From positions 2,145,001 to 2,209,000 of the forward strand of contig JAMWBK010000001.1 of NCBI GenBank assembly GCA_029953675.1: a stretch of 64,000 bases of DNA, written 5' to 3'. Below the pieces are notes generated by a model. It was not told where the DNA came from. It saw only the letters and a list, made by a program, of their open reading frames with translations, and searched no databases. Shown here one piece after another: positions 38,607 to 47,221 of this stretch (the first letter of the stretch is position 1; each line of letters starts with the position of its first letter). A program made the translations under genes and the position numbers. This DNA is from Rhodosorus marinus (Eukaryota; Rhodophyta; Stylonematophyceae; Stylonematales; Stylonemataceae).

Positions 38607-39310
38607 GTGGCCAGTCTACGTATGAAGCTCCAGGCACCCCAACCGAAAGCCCACGACGGGAGGCGTGACGACCTCGAAATCAATACATGGCTCAACAGCC
38701 TGAAGAATTTCTTCAAGTTGGCGGGCCTTGGCGAAGAAGCCGACAACAAAATTCTGTTAGCGGCAGGATACCTTACGGGCGACGCCTCGTACTGGTATTC
38801 CTTGCTGCCAGAGGATAAATGGACGTCCACATTCGACGAGTTTGAGACAGCGCTGCAACCCCAATTTTATCCTGCAGACGCGAAGATCCGGCTAAACAAC
38901 AGTTTGCGAGAGCGCAACGGCGCACATCGGTCGGGTGCTTACCCCGCATACTTCAACTTCTGAGAAATTGTTCGCTTCGTCGGTGGCCTAAAACCAGAGA
39001 TCCGGAAATACGTATACATCCAGGAGATCAAAGAATTTGAGGAAGCTCAAGCTTTGGCCTTGAAGATTGAAGGTGCCGAGATGGCGAGTGAATCTCTTAG
39101 ACGAGACGTCAAACCCGTGCGAGCATGGGGACACGCTCGGGTCTACCCTACCAGGCGGAACCCAGGTCTTGCAGAGGCGCAGCTACGCTAGCATCGTCTG
39201 CGACTTCTGTGGGAGACGCGGCCATACGAAACGGATATGTTGGGATAAGCCCGACAGGTACTCGACCGTTTCGACCTCGACCGGCCCTCTGGCGCAACGG
39301 TAAACGACTG
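38607..39310 (+). pseudogene. Ty3/gypsy gag remnant with CCHC zinc knuckle
   Basis: The capsid-like start (INTWLNSLKNFFKLAGLG, then AGYLTGDASYWYSLL, then FETALQPQFYP) runs 118 codons to a TGA at about 38961. The same frame resumes with VGGLKPEIRKYVYIQE. A frameshift then leads to the nucleic-acid-binding CCHC motif CDFCGRRGHTKRIC. At least one stop and one frameshift disable it. Confidence 0.8.
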
Positions 39311-40122
39311 GCAGCAGCCATTCCGTCCTAAGAGGGATTCCATACGCCATCCCGCTAATGCAACGAAGGGAGCTTGAACACAGCCTCACTAGGCACGTCC
39401 ATTGAAACCTTGGGCAAGGTGGATGTGAACCTGGAAGTAGGGAAGCGCCAACTCAATTGCCTGCAAAGATTGCCGGCAAAAAAAGCTTGGAGGACCCCAT
39501 CAGCGTCACTGTCTGGCTGTCTGACTTTACTCCGAGACCAACATCCCGGCGAAATGAGCCTCAACTGATGAAGGTCGTTCTTGGGGATTTGCGGGCTACG
39601 GAGTTATATTCCACGCATCAGCATCATTGCCGCACCTACGACAGCGTTGACGTTCCTGGGCATAACACAGGTTGGCCCGGGCTAGAGATCTGTTAATCTT
39701 GTTGGCGACATAGGAGCCCCATTGCAGGAAAAGGGGTCCGCCGTTTTGATGTAGTCCTGAAATACCAGGTCGTGCGGCAGTGACGGGTTGTGTCCGTAGA
39801 GCAATTCGAACGGCGACGAATTGGGCGCCAGAGCTTCCGATTGTCGAGCTCTCGCATAGCAGCCAAGTTACCGGGTAATACCTGCGTTCCTCCCGCTCAC
39901 GCAACCCCTCGAGGTTAAATCGGTATTGGGGCATCGGCTGAACGATGTGAATTTGAACGAAAACTTTGTCTATATGGAGCGTGAGACAACAGATGAGCTA
40001 CGATGGTTACCATATCATCAGTTGCCGCAGAATCGGAATACCAAGCAGCAGATCCCGTATTACACAAGCCTTCACAAGGCTGCTTCATCTTCAACCCGGA
40101 AGTCCTTTCCGTCGTTCGGAGA

Positions 40123-40511
40123 TGTCACGTCCTGACAAGATAGGTTCAGAAGCGCAGCCAGAGGGCTAAGCCTAGCACGGCCAGCGTGCTAAACGCGCAG
40201 GTCGGTCCATGAGAAGTCTAGGCACCACCAGTAACGCGTCTGCGACTCAGAGTACTTCCAGAGCTAAACCTAGCACGGGCAGAGTGCTAAACCCCGCTCT
40301 GTCGGACGGGTAAGGTGGAGAATCGTGATGGGATTTGTCACCCCATCCTTAGCCCGTAAATACCGTAACTATGACATCGCTTTCGGGGCTAGCTCGAACG
40401 GAAGTACAAGAAAAAACCAGACAAAAGAAGTTAAATCCGAGACAAAGTACAAAGCTGCTCTTACGAAGCACTTGAATACCAGGACAAGCCAGCCAATAGA
40501 CGGACGTTCCA
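40123..40511 (+). repeat. Right LTR of element 1
   Basis: Matches the left LTR at both ends. It carries an extra internal duplication, with CCTAGCACGG at about 40170-40190 and again at about 40270-40290. Element 2 inserted 90 bp to its right. Confidence 0.75.
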
Positions 40512-40601
40512 ATGGAGGTTTTCTTAGGGACAATCTGTCCCATTTTCATTGACAGTCTGTCTTCAAAAATGCTAAACAGCCTGTCCTTTATGTTTTTCGG
40601 G

Positions 40602-40906
40602 TGTGACGTCTCCACCTTCCAGCAATGTCCGGCTATGCAAAATTATGCTCGGGCTGTGCCAAAATCTCTGGAGGTGCAACACCCTTTTGAGCTTAATCGT
40701 TATTGGCACATCCCGATGGAGCAAGAGTATAAGTACGATGGGCAAACTCGATATTTCCCAGGTTAGCTGGAGAGAAGGGAGACAAGATAGAGAAGAACAA
40801 GATAGAATTGGGATATATTGCCTAATTTGGGAGTAATTAGGGGGAAATAAAACTCGAAATATGGAATAATTTGAGTAATACCCAGCTGGCAGTTTGAGAC
40901 GTAAAA
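40602..40906 (+). repeat. Left LTR of element 2
   Basis: Begins TGTGACGTCTCCACC and ends GAGACGTAAAA. It differs from the right LTR at only a handful of positions, for example near 40707, 40763 and 40794. Confidence 0.9.
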
Positions 40907-40908
40907 TC

Positions 40909-40920
40909 TGGTCTCATCGC
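40909..40920 (+). promoter_or_regulatory. Primer-binding site of element 2
   Basis: TGGTCTCATCGC, two bases after the LTR, identical to that of element 1. The tRNA used cannot be named from this window. Confidence 0.65.
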
Positions 40921-41805
40921 GCCTCGACTGAGAGGGTCTGCGATATTTTCTGCTCCTCTCTTGTATTCGATATCAAAGGTAAACGGCAATAAGCGATTTA
41001 CATATCTCGCCTGTCTTTTGGTTAGCTCCTTTTGCGAGTGTAGAAAACGCAAAGGGTTATGGTCGGTGCGAAGCACGAAGAGCACTTCGAAGAGCACGAA
41101 GCACGAAGAGCACTTCGAAGAGCACGAAGCACGAAGAGCACTTCGAAGAGCACGAAGCATGAAGAGCACTTCGAAGAGCACGAAGCACGAAGAGCACTTC
41201 GAAGAGCACGAAGCATGAAGAGCACTTCGAAGAGCACGAAGCACGAAGAGCACGAAGCACGAAGAGCACGAAGCATGAAGAGCACTTCGAAGAGCACGAA
41301 GCATGAAGAGCACGAAGCACGAAGAGCACGAAGCACGAAGAGCACGAAGCACGAAGAGCACGAAGCACGAAGAGCACGAAGCACGAAGAGCACGAAGCAC
41401 GAAGAGCACGAAGCACGAAGAGCACGAAGCATGAAGAGCACGAAGCACGAAGAGCACGAAGCACGAAGAGCACGAAGCACGAAGAGCACGAAGCACGAAG
41501 AGCACGAAGCACGAAGAGCACGAAGCACGAAGAGCACGAAGCACGAAGAGCACGAAGCACGAAGAGCACGAAGCACGAAGAGCACGAAGCACGAAGAGCA
41601 CGAAGCACGAAGAGCACGAAGCACGAAGAGCACTTCGTGCTCTTCGTGCTTCGCACCGACCATAACCCTTTGCGTTTTCTACACTCGCAAAAGGAGCTAA
41701 CCAAAAGACAGGCGAGATATGTAAATCGCTTATTGCCGTTTACCTTTGATATCGAATACAAGAGAGGAGCAGAAAATATCGCAGACCCTCTCAGTCGAGG
41801 CGCGA
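40916..41805. repeat. Large inverted repeat (arms about 170 bp) around a minisatellite
   Basis: The left arm, 40916-41087, is the reverse complement of the right arm, 41636-41805. The right arm codes RNase H (TDHNPLRFLHSQKELTKRQ onward). The 550 bp between them are tandem repeats. Confidence 0.9.
41071..41650. repeat. Minisatellite of 16-bp units with some 28-bp variants
   Basis: The basic unit is GAAGCACGAAGAGCAC; the left third has longer units containing CACTTCGAAGAG. The complement of the unit, GTGCTCTTCGTGCTTC, is exactly the RNase H coding sequence at the array edge (V-L-F-V-L-R). Because 16 is not a multiple of 3 and no frame contains a stop, long spurious frames of 213-254 codons are open on both strands. 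Confidence 0.95.
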
Positions 41806-42584
41806 TCAACCAGATGGCGGTTTCCGGTATACTACCCCAAGAAGATTGGACCGGAGCATATCTACAAGATCCTGATTTCGCAGCAGTCTACCCAGAAGCA
41901 GTGAAGTACGAGGAGCAGGGATTTCGTAGAAAGCGGGACATCTTGTACAAACATCATCGCGTTTGTGTGCCGCGAAAATTCGTACCGGACTTGCTGCGGA
42001 AACACCACGAAGAGCCAACGGGGGGACATTTTGGCCTTCATAAAACGGTGAACCTGTTAAAGAGGCGTTATTACTGGCTGACCTTAAGAGACGATGTTCA
42101 GTCCCCGATCCGAACCTGTGAAATCTGCCAACGGCAAAAACCACTGAGAGCTTCTCAGGGATTTCTACAACCACTTCCTGTACCTGAGTCAAAGTTGGAG
42201 GACATCACCATGGATTTCATTGTTAGTCTTCCCATGACTAAGTCCGGAGCTGACGCAATTCTAGTGATTGTTGACCGTTTCTCAAAATACGCGAAATATA
42301 TCGCTACAAGGACGGATGCAGACGCTCGTATGACGGCAGAGCTGTTTTTCGAACACTGGGTGCGTTTTGCAGGCTTACCGCGGACGATAGTCTCCGATCG
42401 AGATTCCAAGTTTACCGGGCTCTTTTGGCAGCAACTAATGAGGATGCTTAAGGTCAAGACTCACCTAAGTACGGCCTATCACCCGCAGACGGACGGACAA
42501 ACAGAGCGGGTCAACCAAACCTTGGAGACTTACCTCCGGTGTAACAGTAGCCAACTCCGCCATGGGAAGATCAGAGTCCCATGA
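41637..42584 (+). pseudogene. Ty3/gypsy RNase H end and integrase (element 2)
   Basis: The frame covers the last part of RNase H (RTDHNPLRFLHSQKELTK, then GAENIADPLSRGA), then the zinc-binding HHCC domain (KHHEEPTGGHFGLH, then CEICQRQK), then the integrase core. All three catalytic acids are visible: MDFIVSLP, SDRDSKF and DGQTERVNQ. It stops soon after the third because the sequence switches into the inverted copy at 42551. It therefore lacks the integrase C terminus in frame. Confidence 0.88.
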
Positions 42585-42811
42585 CGCTTGGCTACTGTTA
42601 CACCGGAGGTAAGTCTCCAAGGTTTGGTTGACCCGCTCTGTTTGTCCGTCCGTCTGCGGGTGATAGGCCGTACTTAGGTGAGTCTTGACCTTAAGCATCC
42701 TCATTAGTTGCTGCCAAAAGAGCCCGGTAAACTTGGAATCTCGATCGGAGACTATCGTCCGCGGTAAGCCTGCAAAACGCACCCAGTGTTCGAAAAACAG
42801 CTCTGCCGTCA
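42551..42811 (-). repeat. Inverted copy of an integrase segment
   Basis: Reads on the minus strand as the integrase core ([17 protein letters not shown], then [13 protein letters not shown]). It is the reverse complement of 42331-42550 plus the start of the downstream segment, giving a plus, minus, plus arrangement with the sequence from 42812. Confidence 0.9.
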
Positions 42812-43617
42812 GAGCGGGTCAACCAAACCTTGGAGACTTACCTCCGGTGTAACAGTAGCCAAGCGTCATGGGACTCTGATCTTCCCATGGCGGAGTTGGT
42901 CTACAACACGCAGATTTCGGAGTCTACTAAGTATTCGCCCTTCGAACTTCTATACGGACGAAACCCTGAGCTACCGGGATCCTTAATAGTACCACGTGCA
43001 GAAGAAGCTACCCCTACGCCTTTACCTGATGCAGCGGAAGTTCTTCTACAACATCAACACGACCAATACCTGGAGGCGCGGAACAACATGCTTTACGCTA
43101 AGCAAATCCAGAAGATGCGGATGATGCGAGGCGGCGAAACCCTGACTTTACCCCCGACGAGCTGGTATTATTATCGACCAGAAACCTGCCGTTGCAAGAC
43201 TCTAAACCGTTTCGACCGCGGTACATCGGCCCTTTTCGCATCAAACGGAAGATAAATGATGCCGCCTATACGTTAACGTTGCCAGCAGGGATGAAGATAC
43301 ATCCAACGTTCCACGTTTCCCTGCTGAAGAAATTTAGGGGAAACCCCAACAACGTTCAACTCAACATACCCGATTTTGCAGCTGAAGTAGCGGGAGGCGA
43401 AATCAAATCCGTACTTGGTCATCAGATGAAACCAGAGGGAACCAGCGAATATATGGTATATTTCGAGGGGGAAACAGTAGCTGATGCTCGATGGATTGCA
43501 GCTCACCAGTTGCCACAAACCTCTGCTACAAAAAGGCAAATTCGCTACTACATGAACTTTCATCGTGCTGCTGAATCTGCCCGACCCCGCGCTTCTTCTT
43601 CGGTGGGAGGGATGTGA
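42812..43617 (+). pseudogene. Integrase C terminus and chromodomain-like tail (element 2)
   Basis: Restarts at [17 protein letters not shown], continues MAELVYNTQISESTKYSPFELLYGRNPELPG, then changes frame near 43150 into LVLLSTRNLPLQDSKPFRPR and YIGPFRIKRKINDAAYTLTL. It ends in a chromodomain-like end (EYMVYFEGETVADARW) shortly before the right LTR. The upstream duplication and the frame change prevent one continuous protein. Confidence 0.85.
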
Positions 43618-43916
43618 CGTCTCCACCTTCCAGCAATGTCCGGCTATGCAAAATTATGCTCGGGCTGTGCCAAAATCTCTGGAGGTGCAACACCCTTTTG
43701 AGCTTAATCGTTATTGCCCATCCCGATGGAGCAAGAGTATAAGTACGATGGGCAAACTCGATATTTCCCAGTTTAGCTGGAGAGAAGGGAGACAAGATAG
43801 ATAAGAACAAGATAGAATTGGGATATATTACCTAGTTTGGGAGTAATTAGGGGGAAATAAAACTCGAAATATGGAATAATTTGAGTAATACCCAGCTGGC
43901 AGTTTGAGACGTAAAA
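43613..43916 (+). repeat. Right LTR of element 2
   Basis: Near-identical to 40602-40906; followed by TCGGG, the target duplication. Confidence 0.9.
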
Positions 43917-43921
43917 TCGGG

Positions 43922-45402
43922 GCACAGGTCGAACGGTTGTCACGTTTCGTCCGATCAAAAGATTAGTACAGAAATTTGTACGATCAATATGTAATAAACG
44001 AAAAAACAACATGTATTCGCCGAACAGCTTTAAAAAATCTGTCCGATAAACAATTCAGAATCAGACAGTTATTTTCAAATATTTTCGTCCAATTTTCCGC
44101 CTCATATTTGTTTATTATATATTATTCGTAACCCGATACTTTATCCGACGTTTTCTGACACCCCTAGCTGGTCGGCATAAGATCATGCCTTCAATGCCAC
44201 TATTATATCGTTATTCTTCATAAGAGCGGGCTGCCTTTCTCCCAGTTTTTTATCCGAGAATACTACATATTGAGCTCCTTGACCGTATCTGTTTCCAGTA
44301 AACAAATTTTTAGTACAGTATACTTGACCTCCCCGCCCTCCCACCCTTCGCTATTAATTTCCTCGCGTTCAAGTGAAGGCCCTCTGTTTGCGGAGGGTCA
44401 GCTGTCAACACGTGGAAATGCTATTTGAGATACCAATCTGGAGTCCAGGGATTGATTGATATAAAAGTTTCCGGAGATTTTCTATATATTTGGGGGACAA
44501 CCGCTTTCAAGGCACAGGAGAGCAGCCTAAATAGAATCCATGTGGAAGGGGTGGGGGAAAAGTGAAGGAGCTAGCCCATGTATTGAGAAATCTCATGCGG
44601 ATTAATATACACCAAAGGATATTTTGGGGTTGCGGGAAGTGATTATTTTGGAAGATGGAAGGGGGGATAGTAGCTGCAGATTCTTGTAAGAGTGAAGTAA
44701 GACGCCGAGACGAATGTAAGAACACGCGAGGGGTCGGAGAAGCCGTTATTTTTCTCTAAAGATAATTGGTTAATGATCAATGAAATTATCCAATAGAGAA
44801 CGAATAGATTTTTCTTTTCAAGTAATTAACCAATCATATTCTACATACACGATTTGAGAAATATTGATTGGAAAGCTATCGGTAGAATCGAAACGAAGAA
44901 AAGAAGAACATTTGACGAACAAAGATTCGATTTTTTAATTAAAAACTATCCACGAGGCCAAGCCTTGGGGCTTTTGGTGGCGAATGATACCTTCGTTTCG
45001 AAGATTCGAGTAGAAAATTATTGGATTTCAATTATCGAAAAGCGAAGGGTTTTGGGGTTTTCGTGTCCTTTAAAGACTACTTGACTCGTTTCAACGTTGT
45101 TGGGTCTGAAAGTGGGTGGAGAGGAGAGAGAGAGAGAGAGAGAGAGTGTGTGTGTGTGTGTGTGTATGAAATGTGAATGTGAGTGGTGGTTGGGTAAGGG
45201 ATTTGAAAAAGACTGTTGAAGTATTCATAAGAGGATCTACCTTTGTTTGGCAAGTTGTTTCTACCAGGAGATTGGGCTTTTTTTGTTTGTGTTTATCCCC
45301 GTTGTTGGTCGTTGTTTTCGGCGTGCATTTTTGCGTGGTTTAGTGTCGTATGGACTACCGAATATAAAAGGAAAACAGTGGTTTGGTAGGGCGAGCGGGA
45401 GT
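43922..45402. other. AT-rich intergenic region upstream of PAPS reductase
   Basis: AT-rich to about 45060, with a 76-codon AT-rich frame at 44854-45084 that resembles nothing. Then comes a GA/GT microsatellite and a G/T-rich stretch. A pyrimidine tract and CAG at 45268 directly precede the open part of the PAPS reductase frame and may be a splice acceptor. Confidence 0.5.
45124..45165. repeat. Compound GA-GT microsatellite
   Basis: A run of GA dinucleotides switching to GT, about 42 bp, in the upstream G-rich tract of the PAPS reductase gene. Confidence 0.95.
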
Positions 45403-46475
45403 ATGGAATCTAGCTGTCAGATGGCAGAGGAGATAGTAACTCCGGAAGAGGATGAGTATGACCTTTGTGGAGCGACGGACGTTTCGGTGGTTGCTGCGGG
45501 TTCTGAGGTATCTGATAGCGGAGATGAGAATGTGAGGTCTGCGCTGGAGGACGTGCCGGTCTCGGATGTTTCCGACGTAAAGGTGACATCCGGCTTTCAA
45601 CCAAGTTTGAGTTCAGAGTCGTCCCTTGTTGAGATCGGGCTTAGTGCAGTTAAAGCAACTCAAGGAGCAGAAGAGAGTGACCTTGCAAGCAGTCCGGAAG
45701 AGCTCAGTTCCTTGCTGGAAGGCTTGACAGCCAAGGAGAGGATTTCATGGGCTCTCGAAAGGTATGGAGAGGGTCTCGTCTTAACGACGAGCTTTGGAAT
45801 TCAGTCTGCGGTTATCTTGCATATGGTAACGGAGCTGAAGCCGGACATCAAGGTTGTCTGGGTTGATACAGGCTACTTTCCGGCGGAGACCTACGAGTAT
45901 ATGGAAGAGCTCCGGACGAGGCTAAATTTGAACCTGTCCATATATCAGTCGGATATGCCACCCGCTCATATGGAAGCCTTGCACGGCGAACTTTGGAACA
46001 GCGACGATGTCGAAGACATTAAACTGTACAACCGGATTCGCAAAGTAGAACCGCTGGAGCGAGCATTCAAAGAACTCTGCGCAAAGGCATGGATAACAGG
46101 CATCCGTCGTACGCAGACGGAATTCAGGAAGTCTCTCAAGCACTATGAGCCGAGTAAAGGACGTGCCAAGGTAGGCTTTCAACCGGGAGAATAATGAGAC
46201 ATATGTGTTCAACTGGAAAACAACTGGAAAACTAAACCTATTTCTTGCCGTGCATGCTCTTACCTATGCAGTTGATGCCCCTGCTTGAATGGTCCAGCAG
46301 AGACGTTGCAAAGTATCTAAAAGAGCACAACCTTCCCAAGCATCCGCTCGAAGCTGAAGGATATACCACAGTGGGCGACTGGCACTCGAGCCGCGCTCTG
46401 ACTTTGAATGATCTATGCGAGAGAGACACTCGATTCAATGGACTCATCCAAGAATGTGGGATCCATACGGAGTAG
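45403..46475 (+). CDS. Phosphoadenylyl-sulfate (PAPS) reductase, two exons
   Basis: This enzyme reduces activated sulfate to sulfite in sulfur assimilation, using thioredoxin. The exons are 45403-46170 and 46272-46475 (donor GTAGGC, acceptor TATGCAG, phase 0); the product has 323 residues from the first ATG. The catalytic domain begins at about residue 105 ([36 protein letters not shown]), then [18 protein letters not shown] and [15 protein letters not shown], and ends with the catalytic cysteine in ECGIHTE. The Cys-Cys and Cys-x2-Cys pairs that hold the Fe-S cluster of APS reductases are absent, so this is the cluster-free PAPS type (CysH/Met16). There is no C-terminal thioredoxin domain. 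The first 100 residues are acidic and serine-rich. The frame stays open upstream of 45403, and a splice acceptor at 45268 suggests an unseen leader exon that could carry a targeting signal. Confidence 0.92.
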
Positions 46476-46799
46476 TGAACAATGTCCGAGGGACCAGACC
46501 GCGTGATTTAGAATACAAATGTGAACAGTACCTTCAATAAGGAGGAAGGATTGGTTGTAGTTGAGCGTTGTGAACATATAAGTCCAATGTACATAGCCCA
46601 ATGTCAATGGATTGTGAAGAAGAGTCTAAATTAAAAAATGCGAAGTTTGCGAAATCGTGTTACATCTCATCGTTGTGCCGCACCATGACTCCTAGGGGTC
46701 GAACTGCGCAGTTTGGCAATATCTTCGTCCTCAAGGTTTGGTTTCGCAGAGCGGAGGCAACTTGAAAGAACATCCCCGGCGCGGAAATTGATAAGAACC
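46476..46799. other. Intergenic between convergent PAPS reductase and BSD2-like genes
   Basis: About 320 bp; shared 3' flank, nothing else seen. Confidence 0.6.
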
Positions 46800-47221
46800 T
46801 CATGAATCTTCGATTACGCACATGAAACACTTCCCCCCGCAAGTTGAACATCTAAGCTTCCCGCGCCCGACACTAGTCAGGCCACATGGAGACACAAGGA
46901 GCAAATCAACCAATCCATCAGATGGCTGAGTGATGGATCCAGCATTTGGGCACGATGGTTTTCATCCATAGTCCGCACGACTCACCATTCCGAACAGAAG
47001 ACCGTGTAATTACCAGTGACTGTCGTGCCTTTTCCCCCACAAGCTACGCAAGGAACGAAACCCGTGTTCTCGCACGTCTTGCAGTCCTTGACCTGCTCTT
47101 CCGACTTCTCCAACGTGCTCGCGCTCGAGTCAGCAGCTCGAACCACAAACCGTGGTCTCCTTTGACGCTCAACCAAGGCCCGACCGGACGGGAACCCGAT
47201 TGGGAATGAGAAGCAGAGCAT
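46800..47221 (-). CDS. DnaJ-type zinc-finger protein, BSD2-like, two exons
   Basis: The exons are 46986-47221 and 46800-46872 (donor GTGAGT, acceptor ACTAG, phase 2); the product has 102 residues. After a 40-residue basic leader (MLCFSFPIGFPSGRALVE onward) that fits a plastid transit peptide, there are four Cys-x2-Cys pairs: CKTCENTG, CVACGGKG, CSECVGRG (created by the splice) and CSTCGGKC. This is the zinc-binding domain of DnaJ without J or C-terminal domains. BSD2-type proteins of this form help assemble Rubisco or thylakoid complexes in plants and green algae. The exact client here is unknown. A few acidic residues follow the last pair. Confidence 0.87.

Larger units (their letters stand above)
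38230..40511 (+). mobile_element. Degenerate Ty3/gypsy LTR retrotransposon (element 1)
   Basis: The element is bounded by related LTRs (38230-38485 and 40123-40511) starting TGTCACGTCCTGACAAGA and ending GACGTTTCA/GACGTTCCA. A TGGTCTCATCGC primer-binding site follows the left LTR. The interior holds a broken gag, then short scrambled pieces of pol. A piece of integrase end lies on the minus strand (about 39720-39850, reading SPFELLYGHNPSLPHD), and the last 200 bp code the C-terminal tail of pol (ETTDELRWLPYHQLPQ). Reverse transcriptase and RNase H are gone. No target duplication is evident. It is an old, non-autonomous remnant. Confidence 0.82.
40602..43916 (+). mobile_element. Ty3/gypsy LTR retrotransposon (element 2), young, internally rearranged
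   Basis: LTRs at 40602-40906 and 43613-43916 are nearly identical and are flanked by the perfect 5-bp target duplication TCGGG (40597-40601 and 43917-43921). A primer-binding site follows at 40909. The interior lacks gag, protease and reverse transcriptase. Instead it starts with the end of RNase H on the minus strand, a 16-bp minisatellite, then RNase H end plus integrase on the plus strand, an inverted copy of part of the integrase, and the integrase C terminus with a chromodomain-like tail. The few LTR differences imply recent insertion. It must have been moved in trans. Confidence 0.9.

Noticed and set aside
41071-41650. CRISPR-like regular repeats
   Set aside because: Units are directly adjacent with no unique spacers, so this is a minisatellite.
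40837-41809. Four frames of 213-254 codons on both strands
   Set aside because: They exist only because the 16-bp repeat contains no stops in any frame; they lie inside a retroelement interior.
44854-45084. 76-codon AT-rich frame upstream of PAPS reductase
   Set aside because: Its base composition differs from all genes here, and the protein text shows no recognisable pattern.
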